Shown: positions 25,107 through 34,817, numbered from the stretch's first letter. The stretch: 64,000 nucleotides of DNA from Spirochaetota bacterium (GCA_029974015.1 JARKUF010000021.1:1-64000); one strand, 5' to 3'. Numbers and translations are program-made. The notes: generated by a model not told the origin, from the letters alone.

Positions 25107-26912
25107 ATGCTGCTGGACGCTCTCAGAAAAAAAAGGATCATCAGCAAATCCAGGTTTCAGGACTTCATCTTTCTGGCAGGGATATTCCTGTTTTCCGCTA
25201 TCATCATCCTCGGCCTCTTCCCCACCACGGACGCCGAGGAGAAGGTGGGAAGGGCCTATTACCTCAATCTGATGATGACCATCCCCGTCATCGCGGCAAT
25301 CTACTTCATCATCGTATCGTTTCGCCGGAAAATCTACTCCGGGCCTGCGGACATCAAAGCGAGCATTCGCTTCAAGATCGCCCTGGCCTTCGTTTTCGTC
25401 GCCATCATACCCTCGCTCCCCATCATCATCCTCTCGAACAAGCTCATCAATAACACCATCACGGAGTGGATAAGCGAGAAGGACACTCAGGCCATGGAAG
25501 AATCGTTGAAAATGGCCAACGAGGCCATCGTCCAAAACCACGCGGACATCCGCTTCCGACTCGATACCATCAGGGACAGCGGGCTTTACACGTCCTATCC
25601 GACGATACTGCGCAGGGAAAAATCCCTCCGGGAGGAGGGATACCAATTTCTCCTCTACTCCGCCGCGGAAGGAAATGCCTTTGTCCTCCTGACCGACAAG
25701 GAGGAGGCACGCCCCTACTCACCGGGCATTACAAAGGTGCTCAACGCGATTCCCCCCGGGCAAGGGGTCCGCCTTTACAACATCAGCACCGCAGGAAGGT
25801 CCCTCGTCCTTGGGGCACTCCGGCAGGGGAACGATATACTGGCGATGTTTCGAAGCAATCCGGAAAAAACCTCCGCCCGCATTGCCCTCTATGAAGAGGC
25901 CCTCCAGAGGTATCGGCAGAGGGAATTTCTGAAACCCTATTTCCAAACCGGCATGGGGATTTTCCTTCTCATCCTGTCCATCATCATTATCGCCGCCTCC
26001 ATTGCAGTGAGCTATCTCCTGTCCCGGGAAATCACCCGCCCGGTTTACGAGCTCGAGGCGGCGGCGCGTCAAATCGCATCGGGGGATTATTCCATCAAGC
26101 TCCGGCGAGAGACCCAGGACGAGCTTGCCATTCTATTTGCATCGTTCAACCGGATGGCGGAACAGCTTGAGGAGGGGAGAATGGTGATGTACCAAAAACA
26201 GAAGCTCCAGGCCTGGCGCGACATGGCCCGAAAGCTCGTCCACGAAATAAAAAACCCCCTCACGCCAATCCGCCTCTCGGCGGAGAGGATACGCAAACGG
26301 CATGCTGAAGGGCACCCGGACCTGGACTCTATCATCAAAATCGGCACAGACACCATCATCGACGAGGTCAATGCTCTAATGGAAATTACGGCCGAGTTTT
26401 CCCGCTTTGCCAGGCTCCCGGAAATGAAGCCGGAGATCGGGAACCTCAACGAGAAGGTCGCCTCCTGCGCCGGTTTTTTCCAGGGCAACGAGCGGATAAC
26501 ATTTCACCTGGAGCTTGACGAAAAAATACCTCCGATGTACTTTGACCGCATACTCCTGCGCCAGGCACTGACCAACCTGATACAAAACGCTGTGGATTCC
26601 ATAAGCGAAACGGGCACCATTCGGATAAGGACCCTCCTGGCGGGGAGCGAAGGCCGGGGATCGGTCAAGATCTTTATCCGGGACGATGGGGCAGGAATAC
26701 GTGAGGAGGATATGGACCTGATCTTTGAACCCACCTTCTCTTCTAAAGAGCATGGCACGGGCCTGGGCCTGGCCATAGTCGAGAAGATCGTCTTAGAGCA
26801 CCGGGGACGCATCACCTGCTCCTCGAAGCCCGGCGAGGGTACCGAGTTCACCATTGAACTGCCGATTCTCGGAGAAGAGGAACTTCATGGCCAAGATACT
26901 GATCGTCGATGA
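25107..26912 (+). CDS. ntrY: NtrY-like sensor histidine kinase
   Basis: A membrane-bound two-component kinase of 601 residues. Two N-terminal hydrophobic segments (about 20-70) and further ones at about 90-110 and 270-295 bracket a periplasmic sensor region. A HAMP domain follows (SREITRPVYELEAAARQI), then the dimerisation helix with the phospho-accepting His in KLVHEIKNPLTPIRLSAERI. The ATP-binding domain shows NLIQNAVDSI (N box), IRDDGAGIREED (G1), and HGTGLGLAIVEK (G2). It overlaps the gene of its response regulator. Confidence 0.88.
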   Translation: MLLDALRKKRIISKSRFQDFIFLAGIFLFSAIIILGLFPTTDAEEKVGRAYYLNLMMTIPVIAAIYFIIVSFRRKIYSGPADIKASIRFKIALAFVFVAIIPSLPIIILSNKLINNTITEWISEKDTQAMEESLKMANEAIVQNHADIRFRLDTIRDSGLYTSYPTILRREKSLREEGYQFLLYSAAEGNAFVLLTDKEEARPYSPGITKVLNAIPPGQGVRLYNISTAGRSLVLGALRQGNDILAMFRSNPEKTSARIALYEEALQRYRQREFLKPYFQTGMGIFLLILSIIIIAASIAVSYLLSREITRPVYELEAAARQIASGDYSIKLRRETQDELAILFASFNRMAEQLEEGRMVMYQKQKLQAWRDMARKLVHEIKNPLTPIRLSAERIRKRHAEGHPDLDSIIKIGTDTIIDEVNALMEITAEFSRFARLPEMKPEIGNLNEKVASCAGFFQGNERITFHLELDEKIPPMYFDRILLRQALTNLIQNAVDSISETGTIRIRTLLAGSEGRGSVKIFIRDDGAGIREEDMDLIFEPTFSSKEHGTGLGLAIVEKIVLEHRGRITCSSKPGEGTEFTIELPILGEEELHGQDTDRR

Positions 26913-28242
26913 TGAAAGGAACATAATTAAAACTGTGAGCGCCATTCTCCAGGACGAGGACCATATCGTCTATTCCGCGGAATCCGGAGAAGAGGCCATG
27001 GGTTTCCTCAGGAAGAACGACGTGGACCTCATCATCCTCGATGTGTGGCTGCCCGACATCGACGGCGTGGAAATCTTAGAGCGGGTGAAAAAGACATCCC
27101 CGGAGGTGGCGGTCCTCATGATCTCCGGCCACGGCTCCATAGACCTTGCCGTGAAGGCCACGAAGATGGGCGCCTTCGACTTCCTGGAAAAGCCCCCCTC
27201 TATGGAGAGGATCATCACCGCTGTGAACAACGCGCTGGAACAGCTTCGCCTGAAACGGGAGAACATCCGCCTCCTGAGGGATGCGGCCCAGGACGACGAG
27301 ATGATAGGGGATTCAGGGCCAATACAAGAGGTGAGAAACATCATCGACAGGGCCGCCGCCACCACTGCCAGGGTTTTCATCACGGGCGACAACGGCACGG
27401 GGAAAGAGCTCGTTGCGAAGGCCATTCACAGGAAATCCCTCAGGGTCGACAAGGCCTTCATCAAGGTGAACTGCGCCGCCATCCCCGACGAGCTCATCGA
27501 AAGCGAACTATTTGGCCACGAGAAGGGGTCCTTCACCGGCGCCGTGAACCGGCGCCTGGGCAAGTTTGAGGTGGCCAACAAGGGGACCCTCTTTTTAGAC
27601 GAGGTGTGCGACATGAGCGCCAACGCCCAGGCGAAGGTCCTCCGGGTCCTCCAGGAACAGCAGTTTGAACGCGTCGGCGGGAACGAAACCATCACCGTGG
27701 ATGTGCGCGTGATATCGGCCACCAATATCGATGTGAAGAAAGCCATCGAGGAGGGAAAATTCAGGGAAGACCTATACTATAGGCTGAACGTGATACCCGT
27801 CCATGTCCCCTCCCTCACGGAACGTCGGGATGACATTCCACTTTTGGCCGAATATTTTTTAGAAAAATTTTCAAAGGAGCACGGCCTGGGCACAAAAGAA
27901 ATTTCAAAGGAGGGCATGGAAGCCCTCATGATCTACCCCTGGCCGGGGAACGTCCGGGAGATAAAAAATATCATAGAGCGCCTGAGCATCATGGTGCAAA
28001 AGGACACCATCGGCCCGGAGGACATTGCGGAGCACCTTGGGTCCGACGACAACGGGGCGATGCCGGCCCGCGACATATCCTCTTTCAAGAGGGCCCGCGA
28101 ACATTTCGAGCGTGACTATATCATTGCGGCCCTGAAAAAAAATGGGAGGAACATCTCCCAGACAGCGCAGGACATGGGGATTGAAAGGACAAATCTCCAC
28201 CGAAAAATTAAACAGTACAATATCAATGTCGACGCCCTCTGA
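26887..28242 (+). CDS. ntrX: NtrX-like sigma-54-dependent response regulator
   Basis: A 451-residue activator. The receiver domain (1-120) has ILIVDDERN, the phospho-acceptor Asp in LIILDVWLPD, and the Lys in FLEKPPS. The AAA+ domain has Walker A GDNGTGKE, the sigma-54 contact loop as GSFTGA (GAFTGA in most), and Walker B LFLDEVCDMS. A Fis-type helix-turn-helix closes it (ISQTAQDMGIERTNLHRKI). The start is ATG 26887 with GAAGAGG upstream. It should work with RpoN and NtrY, both encoded nearby. Confidence 0.9.
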   Translation: MAKILIVDDERNIIKTVSAILQDEDHIVYSAESGEEAMGFLRKNDVDLIILDVWLPDIDGVEILERVKKTSPEVAVLMISGHGSIDLAVKATKMGAFDFLEKPPSMERIITAVNNALEQLRLKRENIRLLRDAAQDDEMIGDSGPIQEVRNIIDRAAATTARVFITGDNGTGKELVAKAIHRKSLRVDKAFIKVNCAAIPDELIESELFGHEKGSFTGAVNRRLGKFEVANKGTLFLDEVCDMSANAQAKVLRVLQEQQFERVGGNETITVDVRVISATNIDVKKAIEEGKFREDLYYRLNVIPVHVPSLTERRDDIPLLAEYFLEKFSKEHGLGTKEISKEGMEALMIYPWPGNVREIKNIIERLSIMVQKDTIGPEDIAEHLGSDDNGAMPARDISSFKRAREHFERDYIIAALKKNGRNISQTAQDMGIERTNLHRKIKQYNINVDAL

Positions 28243-28276
28243 GGCGGCGGTAACGGCCCGGAGGATGACGGCGCCA

Positions 28277-28945
28277 ATGCACGAGATCAGAAAACAAATC
28301 GGGGAATACCTGAAAAGGGCCCTGTCCGGCAGGTCCGTTCTCTATCACAACGACGCCGAGCGTGACGCCCTCATGCAATGGCTCCGGGGGCCCGGGTCGG
28401 CCCCCCGCCCAACGGGCCCTCCCGCCGGAGTAAGTCCCGCGGGGAACGCCAGCCTCGCCTCGTGCTGTCTCTGCGGCGACGCCCTGGAAAAAAAGCCCGG
28501 CTTCGGCACTGGAGAAAACGGCGTCATGGTTGTCCTGAACGCCCCGCGCCTAATAACCCCAGAAGAAAAAAAACTTCTCCGGGGGGACGCCCTGGACCTC
28601 ATGCGGAAGATGTTAGGGGCCATCGGCCTCGAGGCGGACAGGTGTTACATAACCAACATCATCAAGTGCGAACCCGACATTACCTCTAAGCCGAGCTCCA
28701 TGTATAAAAACTGCGCCTCCTTCCTTGAAGAGGAGTTCCGCGTACAAATGCCCCACACCGTCATTGTCATGGGACAAATCGTCCCTCTAAAAAAAATCAT
28801 GGACGGGCATGGAGAGGCGAAGTGGTTCAACATCGATCACCCGGTGACCCTGATAAAAAACCCCGATCTGAAAAAGGGGGCCTGGAACACCCTGAAGATG
28901 GTCAGGAAGCACCTTGACGGCATGTCCCGCACCGGGGACCCCTGA
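28277..28945 (+). CDS. Uracil-DNA glycosylase family 4-like protein, divergent
   Basis: A 222-residue protein of the UDG superfamily. Four cysteines in the family-4 arrangement (CCLCGDAL near residue 55, ITNIIKCEP, and YKNCASF) would hold the [4Fe-4S] cluster. The usual catalytic motif A (GEAPG) is changed to LNAPR, so activity or substrate may differ. The C-terminal motif region reads NIDHPVTLIKNPDLKKGAW, retaining the His-Pro pair. ATG 28277 is preferred because GGAGG lies 12 bases before it, while ATG 28265 abuts that site. It is five bases from priA. Confidence 0.7.
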   Translation: MHEIRKQIGEYLKRALSGRSVLYHNDAERDALMQWLRGPGSAPRPTGPPAGVSPAGNASLASCCLCGDALEKKPGFGTGENGVMVVLNAPRLITPEEKKLLRGDALDLMRKMLGAIGLEADRCYITNIIKCEPDITSKPSSMYKNCASFLEEEFRVQMPHTVIVMGQIVPLKKIMDGHGEAKWFNIDHPVTLIKNPDLKKGAWNTLKMVRKHLDGMSRTGDP

Positions 28946-28949
28946 GATC

Positions 28950-30923
28950 ATGCCATTTGCCGAAGTATATATAGCCGTTCCCATCGACCGGGCCTTCACC
29001 TATCGTGTGCCGGACGGAATGAAGGTGCGACCTTTCGACCGGGTGCGTGTTAATTTTTCCGGGCGCAACTCAACCGGATACGTGGCCTCCCTTCGCGACC
29101 TACACGACGGCTCCTTCGATCCGGCGAAAATCAAAGACATCCTGGAAGTGATGGACGACGAGCCGATCTTCGACGGGCGCCTCATGGACCTGGCCCGTTT
29201 CATCTCCGAGACCTACATCTGCCCCATTGGGGAGGCCCTGGGCGCGGCCCTCCCCTCCGCCATGCGGCCTTCCTCACGGCACAGGGCGCCCTTCCCTGAA
29301 TCGACGTTACGCGAAATTAAACTCACCGCCGAGCAGGAGGCCGTATTCTCCGCCGTCCTGGAGGGCCGGGCCGCGGGAAAGCTCCTCCACCTGGTCCACG
29401 GGGTCACCGGGAGCGGAAAGACGGAGCTGTACATTACGCTGGCAAGGCGCCTCATGGAGGAAGGCCTCTCCGTCATCTATTGCGTCCCTGAGATATCACT
29501 TTCCTCCCAGATTTACGAGCGGCTCCATGAGGTCTTCGGCGGAGGCATCGTGGTCTATCACAGCGGCCTTACGGCCCCCCAGCGGCTCCACGCCTGGACG
29601 AAGTTTTATCGCGGCGATGCCCGCATCGCCGTGGGGACCCGGTCCTCCATCTTTCTCCAGTGCCCCCGCCTGGGAATGATCGTCATCGACGAAGAGCACG
29701 ACGGCTCCTACAAGGAACACGGCACGCCGAGATACAATGCCCGCCGCGTGGCCCTGCGCCGCTCCAGGGCCGAGGGGGCACTCCTTGTCCTGGGGTCCGC
29801 AACCCCTTCCATGGAATCCCTCTACGCCACCGAGCGGGGGCACTTCGCCCTTCACCGCCTCGAGGGGCGCTACGGCGGGGCCGTCCTTCCGTCAATAGAA
29901 GTGGTGAAGCTGCGCGGATCGAGGAAGCCGGGGCTTCTTCTTTCAAACAGCCTGAAAGTCGCGGTGAAGCGGGCCCTCGACGCCCGTGAACAGACGATCC
30001 TTCTCCTGAACCGCCGGGGCTTCGCTCCCGTGGTGGTGTGCGAAAACTGCGGCGCACCCGAAACCTGCCCCCACTGCAGCATCAGCCTCACCCTCCATCG
30101 TGGAGGGAGTCTCATGTGCCACTATTGCAACTTCACGAAGCCGTCCAAACCGGAATGCCCGGCCTGCGGAGCGGCAAGCCTTCTCTCCCTGGGTAGCGGG
30201 ACCCAGCGCATGGAGGAAACCGTCACAGAGACCTTTCCGGACGTTAAGGTTTTCCGACTTGACCAGGACAGCTCAAGAAAAAAAACCGCCCCTTTTGAAC
30301 TCCTTGAAAAAATGAAAGATGGGGAAATCGACATTCTCCTGGGCACCCAGATGGTGGCCAAGGGCTTCGACTTCCCCAATGTGTCAGTTGTGGGTGTCCT
30401 CCTGGCGGACATCGGCATCAACATGCCCGATTTCAGGGCCACAGAGAGGACCTTCGCCCTCCTCACCCAGGTGTCGGGCCGGTGCGGCCGCAGGGAAAAA
30501 CCCGGGAGGGTAATTCTGCAGGCCCTCAATGACGAACACCCCATCTTCGGCTTCCTGGTTAACCACGACTATGCCGGCTTCTACCGATACGAGTTGGAGT
30601 TGCGCCGCCAGCTCCGCTACCCCCCCTTCTCACGAATTGCACGCCTCCTGGTGCGCGGCGCCGATGAAGGGCGCGTGAGGGAAACAGCGGAACGGCTTGG
30701 CGGCGCACTTCGTGACGGGGTTTTTAAACGCAGGGCCTCCGTCGACGTCCTGGGCCCCTCAAAGGCCCCCCTGGCGAAGATATCGAACAACCATCGATGG
30801 CACATCATACTGAAAACGTCCCGCATGGACGAGGCAAGGGGGATAATCCGGGACGCCCGAAACGAGGTCCAAAACCGCGACACCTACATTGAGATCGACA
30901 TCGACCCCTTTGATCTCATGTAA
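28950..30923 (+). CDS. priA: Primosomal protein N' (PriA helicase)
   Basis: The 3'-5' DNA helicase that restarts collapsed replication forks. The 657-residue protein has the N-terminal DNA-binding domain (FAEVYIAVPIDRAFTYRVP), Walker A GVTGSGKTE, Walker B DEEHDGSYKE, two zinc-binding cysteine groups (CENCGAPETCPHC and CHYCNFTKPSKPECPAC) and helicase motifs IDILLGTQMVAKGFDFPNV and TQVSGRCGR. It begins at ATG 28950; upstream codons in the frame overlap the glycosylase gene. Confidence 0.95.
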   Translation: MPFAEVYIAVPIDRAFTYRVPDGMKVRPFDRVRVNFSGRNSTGYVASLRDLHDGSFDPAKIKDILEVMDDEPIFDGRLMDLARFISETYICPIGEALGAALPSAMRPSSRHRAPFPESTLREIKLTAEQEAVFSAVLEGRAAGKLLHLVHGVTGSGKTELYITLARRLMEEGLSVIYCVPEISLSSQIYERLHEVFGGGIVVYHSGLTAPQRLHAWTKFYRGDARIAVGTRSSIFLQCPRLGMIVIDEEHDGSYKEHGTPRYNARRVALRRSRAEGALLVLGSATPSMESLYATERGHFALHRLEGRYGGAVLPSIEVVKLRGSRKPGLLLSNSLKVAVKRALDAREQTILLLNRRGFAPVVVCENCGAPETCPHCSISLTLHRGGSLMCHYCNFTKPSKPECPACGAASLLSLGSGTQRMEETVTETFPDVKVFRLDQDSSRKKTAPFELLEKMKDGEIDILLGTQMVAKGFDFPNVSVVGVLLADIGINMPDFRATERTFALLTQVSGRCGRREKPGRVILQALNDEHPIFGFLVNHDYAGFYRYELELRRQLRYPPFSRIARLLVRGADEGRVRETAERLGGALRDGVFKRRASVDVLGPSKAPLAKISNNHRWHIILKTSRMDEARGIIRDARNEVQNRDTYIEIDIDPFDLM

Positions 30924-30961
30924 GCCTCGTGATATAATACGGCGACCTTTACTAATTAGAG

Positions 30962-31051
30962 GGAACCTCTAACAATTAAAGAGCTGTCATAAAAAACAGG
31001 TTTACCCGCCCGCCTACGCCGGGCGGGTAAACCCAATTATTAGAGGCTTCC
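30962..31051. repeat. Dispersed palindromic repeat between convergent priA and DUF1285 genes
   Basis: A 90-base copy with ends GGAACCTCTAA and TTAGAGGCTTCC around a hairpin GGTTTACCCGCCCGCC-tac-GCCGGGCGGGTAAACC. Its last base is the first base of the DUF1285 stop codon complement (31051-31053), so the repeat sits at the 3' ends of both genes and probably terminates transcription from both sides. Confidence 0.78.
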
Positions 31052-31554
31052 TATATTTTTTCCCGCAGGCTGATCCTTTTCCCGCAGATATTGAGATAGA
31101 AAATGTCGTCGCTCTCCTCGAGGCGGTCGAGGATTTCGAAAGAGGGGGAACGTGTGAACTTCGCCGGATACTTCCCGCCCCTGATGCGGCAGTAGAGGCT
31201 GTTTTCCTTTCCCACGGAAATGGTGTCCGGGTCGAGCTCCTCCTCTCCGAGGGAGCGGACTGTGATGAAGGCCCTTTCGAAATCGCCAAAACCCTCAAAG
31301 CGGACGCCGGTGATGAAAAACGGCGCGTCCTCAACCACAATGGGGTAGACGAAATCATCGTAATGGACCACCCAGTCACCGTCCCGGGTAACGCTGATGG
31401 ACCTGTTGAAAAACTCGATGATCCTTTCATTGGTGAAGAGAACGCCATTGTGAAGCCATTTCCCCTCTCCATCGATGCGTATCTCGTCAATTGTTTCCCC
31501 CGAGGCAATGAGCTTTTGTATTTCTTCGGGTATTTCAGGAAACGATTCGTCCAA
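31051..31554 (-). CDS. DUF1285 domain protein
   Basis: A 167-residue cytoplasmic protein matching DUF1285: EIRIDGEGKWLHNGVLFTN at the start of the domain, VVHYDDFVYPIVVEDAPFF in the middle and SLYCRIRGGKYPAKFTRS toward the end. The family has a mixed alpha/beta fold and no assigned function. It is the last gene of the ribH-nusB-TPR-dgt string, 31 bases after dgt. Confidence 0.72.
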   Translation of the reverse strand: MDESFPEIPEEIQKLIASGETIDEIRIDGEGKWLHNGVLFTNERIIEFFNRSISVTRDGDWVVHYDDFVYPIVVEDAPFFITGVRFEGFGDFERAFITVRSLGEEELDPDTISVGKENSLYCRIRGGKYPAKFTRSPSFEILDRLEESDDIFYLNICGKRISLREKI

Positions 31555-31585
31555 CTTTTACGCCCTCCATTTTCAGCATCTCCGC

Positions 31586-32755
31586 CTAAACGCGGATCAT
31601 CGGGTCGGTGAGCTTCTGGTGCTCTTCCATGGCGTATCGGTCCGTCATGCCGGCGAGGTAATCGGCGATGACGCGCCGGAGCCCCTCGCCCCGTATCCGC
31701 CCGAAATAATCCCCGGGCAGGGCTTCGGGGTGGTCGCGGTAGATGGTGAAAAGCTCCGTGAGGACATTCTCCGCCTTGATCCCCATGCGCACCACCCTGT
31801 AATGCCGATACAGGTTTTGCATCAAGTGGCTTTTCAGCTCTGTGTTCATTTCGGCGATTCCATCGCTGAAGGCCACGGGCTTCTCCGGACACTTCCGAAC
31901 ATCATCATGGGTACGAAGGCCCAGTTTCTCCACATTTCGTTCCGTGGTTTGAATCAGGTCTGTCACCAGAACATTGATGATGGTGCGGATGATGCGGCTC
32001 ACGGCGAGCTTTTTCGCGGACCGCTTGATGCTTTCCATCCCCGCCGTCTTCATGGCATACTTCCATATTGCAAGGCCCGCCACATCATCGAGTACAAGCA
32101 TACCGGAAGAGAGGCCGTCGTCCAGATCGTGGTTGTTGTAGGCGATCTCGTCTGCATGGTCAATTATCTGGGCCTCCATGCTTGGCCTTTCCTCCGGGGC
32201 ATATCCCGAGACTTCGGGGTGGTCGTAACTGGTGGAATGCTTGATGATCCCCTCCCTGGTTTCCCAGGTGAGATTAAGCCCTGGAAATGACTGATAGCGC
32301 TCCTCTAATTTTTCAACCACCCGAAGGCTCTGCCTGTTGTGTTCAAACCCCCCCTCATCTTTAAGCAGGGCGTCCAGGACGCTTTCACCGGTGTGCCCGA
32401 AGGGGGTATGGCCCAGATCGTGGGCGAGGGCGATCCCCTCTGCGAGGTCTTCGTTAAGGCGAAGGGCCCTCGCGATGGAACGGGCAATCTGGGCCACCTC
32501 AATGGTGTGGGTGAGGCGCGTCCGATAATGGTCGCCCTCGTGGTTTACGAAAACCTGTGTTTTGTACTCCAGGCGGCGAAAGGCCCTGCAGTGGATGATG
32601 CGCTCCCTGTCACGCTGGAACTCGGCGCGGTAGGGATGTGGGTCCTCGGGATACTGGCGCCCCCGGGTATATTTTGAACGGGCCGCCAGGGGGGAGAGGA
32701 GACGGTCTTCATTGTCGTGGAGATAATCCCGGTCGATTTTCCTGGAATGGGCCAT
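31586..32755 (-). CDS. dgt: Deoxyguanosinetriphosphate triphosphohydrolase-like protein
   Basis: HD-domain enzyme that splits dGTP (or other dNTPs) into deoxynucleoside and triphosphate. The 389-residue protein has CRAFRRLEYKTQVFVNHEGD, the first metal His in RLTHTIEVAQIARSI, and the HD pair in ALAHDLGHTPFGH, then a later metal Asp in IIDHADEIAYNNHDL. The length fits the short dGTPase-like type. Its ATG is one base after the stop of the TPR gene. Confidence 0.92.
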   Translation of the reverse strand: MAHSRKIDRDYLHDNEDRLLSPLAARSKYTRGRQYPEDPHPYRAEFQRDRERIIHCRAFRRLEYKTQVFVNHEGDHYRTRLTHTIEVAQIARSIARALRLNEDLAEGIALAHDLGHTPFGHTGESVLDALLKDEGGFEHNRQSLRVVEKLEERYQSFPGLNLTWETREGIIKHSTSYDHPEVSGYAPEERPSMEAQIIDHADEIAYNNHDLDDGLSSGMLVLDDVAGLAIWKYAMKTAGMESIKRSAKKLAVSRIIRTIINVLVTDLIQTTERNVEKLGLRTHDDVRKCPEKPVAFSDGIAEMNTELKSHLMQNLYRHYRVVRMGIKAENVLTELFTIYRDHPEALPGDYFGRIRGEGLRRVIADYLAGMTDRYAMEEHQKLTDPMIRV

Positions 32756-32756
32756 C

Positions 32757-34817
32757 TCAGCGGTCGTCCAGACTGCGTTCGTACGCCTCCGAGGCGGTCT
32801 GGCGGTTCACCCGCAGCTCCTCGTTAGAGGGGTCTTCCTCTACGCCGCGGTTGAAGGCCTGGAGGGCCTTGCGGAAACTGCCCTTCTTGTAATAGCTCAT
32901 GCCGATGTAGTTGTAGGCGTCGGCAACGCGGCGTCCGTCCCGGGAGGCCCTCACCACCTGGTAGAGGGTATCGATGGCCTTCTCTATCATTTCTCCGCGA
33001 TAATAGATGAGGCCAAGGGAATACAGAGCCTCGGGGTCCCCGGGCTTCATGAGGAGCGCCTTCTGGGCATAGGATAGAGGTTCGTCGAAGGACTTCACCC
33101 CTCCCGCGCCCTTTGAAGTGAGGATGGCCAGGTTCACATAGGCTTTCCGGGCCAGGTCGTTGTTTCCCTGTATCTCCAGGACCTTTTTATACTCCCCGAT
33201 GGCGTAGTCCACGAGGTTTTTTTTGTAGTACACGGCGCCGAGGTTGAAATGGGCGTCCTGGATATTGGGCCACCTTCTTAAAATTTTCTGGTACTCCTCC
33301 ATAGCAAGGTCCAGGTGCTGTTTCTCGTAATAATAATCGGCGATGGCCATATGGGGACGGGGACTTTCGGGGTTTAACTCCGCGGCCTTCTTCCACACCT
33401 CAATGGCAAGCTCGGGCCTCCCGGCGTGCTTGTAGGCGATACCGAGATTGTAGAGGGCCGAATCGTCCTTTGGGCTTATTATCAGGGCTTTCTTGTAAGA
33501 TTCTATGGCCTCCTCATAACGCCGGGCGTCGTCCATGATATTGCCCATGTTGATATAGGCAATGCGCGCGTTCTCCGACGCGGGCTCCATAGCGGTAATT
33601 TTTTTATAATAGTCGTAAGCGCTGTCCAACTCCCCTTTCTCGTAGTAGATCTCGGCGATGCGGGAGAGGAGCCTGGCGTCGCGGTTGCCCGCCCCGGCGA
33701 GCCTGTTGTACGCCTCAAGGCTCTTGTCGTACTCACGAAGCGCGAAATACGCTTCTCCAAGGCCCTCCAGGACCTTGGCGTCGTTCTTTGCCAGCTCATG
33801 GGCCTTTAGAAATTCCCCCAGGGCCTTCTCCTTATCGTTACGCTTAAGGTGCACCAGACCAAGATTGTACCGGTCCACGGGGTCAGTGGGATCGACGGAA
33901 ACGGCCATCTTGAGGTATTTCTCCGCCGTGTCGTAATCCTGCATCGTGGAATAGAGGGAGCCTAACTTCGAGTAGGACATGTGGGCCACCTTCCCTAACT
34001 TGTCCGCATCGCCGGCCTTCTTGAGATACTCCATCGCCGACACCCTGTCGCCGCTTCTAAGGAGGGAAATGCCGAGATTGTAAAGGGCCGAAGCGTTCTC
34101 CGGGTCGCGGGACAGGGCGTCCTGATAAAGGCGACGGGCATCGTCATACTTCCTCTGCTCGAAGAGGATGTTGCCGAAGAGAACGCGGTTCTTCGTGTTC
34201 CCCGGGTCCAGGCTGATGGCGCGCTCAATGGCCTCCTGGGCGGCGGGGTAGTCCTTCTTGTTTCGATGGGCGATGGAAAGGTTGCGGTAAATGATGGGGT
34301 CCGAAGAGTTGAACTTAAGGGCCCTCCGGTAAAACTCAATGGCTTCGTCGGTCTTCCCCTTTTCGTCGTGGATGATGCCGATGAAAGTGAGGGCCGCTGC
34401 CTTCTCAGCATCGGGGGCCCCGGACTCCACCACCTCCTTGAACTCCGCCACGGCATCGTTGTGATATCCCTTGTAGTAGCTCTCCTTGCCGCGCCGGAGA
34501 TGGATGTTGTCGGACTCCGTCTCGGGTACGAGTCGCTTCTCGCCGTCGTGGTAGATACTGTCTCCCTCGCGGCCCAGGAAGCTTCCGGGGCGCCCCGTGA
34601 ATTTTGTAACCAGGAAAATTCCGGCGATCACCACCGCCGCGAGGGCCGCCGAGATTACGAGGGAGCTCCTCTTCCTGAAAAACGGAGCAGGCGCTCCGCC
34701 GGAACGCTCCTCGGGTTCGATGGAGCTGATGCGGTTGCGCCGGAGTCCCTCCTCCTGACCGGGCCCCGGGCCCTCATCGCCGGAGAGTGTCAGCCTGTTT
34801 TTCTTAATTGGATTCAC
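32757..34817 (-). CDS. Membrane-anchored TPR-repeat protein
   Basis: A 686-residue protein with a short basic cytoplasmic N-terminus, one membrane helix (LVISAALAAVVIAGIFLVT, about residues 55-73) and, outside the membrane, a continuous array of some 14-16 tetratricopeptide repeats with typical YNLG, A-x-Y and P positions (for example ALYNLGIAYKHAGRPELAI). It is a likely scaffold for cell-envelope complexes. Translation probably starts at GTG 34817, where GGAGG lies upstream and which overlaps the nusB end by 14 bases; the longer open frame overlaps nusB. The link to nusB and dgt is positional only. Confidence 0.75.
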   Translation of the reverse strand: MNPIKKNRLTLSGDEGPGPGQEEGLRRNRISSIEPEERSGGAPAPFFRKRSSLVISAALAAVVIAGIFLVTKFTGRPGSFLGREGDSIYHDGEKRLVPETESDNIHLRRGKESYYKGYHNDAVAEFKEVVESGAPDAEKAAALTFIGIIHDEKGKTDEAIEFYRRALKFNSSDPIIYRNLSIAHRNKKDYPAAQEAIERAISLDPGNTKNRVLFGNILFEQRKYDDARRLYQDALSRDPENASALYNLGISLLRSGDRVSAMEYLKKAGDADKLGKVAHMSYSKLGSLYSTMQDYDTAEKYLKMAVSVDPTDPVDRYNLGLVHLKRNDKEKALGEFLKAHELAKNDAKVLEGLGEAYFALREYDKSLEAYNRLAGAGNRDARLLSRIAEIYYEKGELDSAYDYYKKITAMEPASENARIAYINMGNIMDDARRYEEAIESYKKALIISPKDDSALYNLGIAYKHAGRPELAIEVWKKAAELNPESPRPHMAIADYYYEKQHLDLAMEEYQKILRRWPNIQDAHFNLGAVYYKKNLVDYAIGEYKKVLEIQGNNDLARKAYVNLAILTSKGAGGVKSFDEPLSYAQKALLMKPGDPEALYSLGLIYYRGEMIEKAIDTLYQVVRASRDGRRVADAYNYIGMSYYKKGSFRKALQAFNRGVEEDPSNEELRVNRQTASEAYERSLDDR

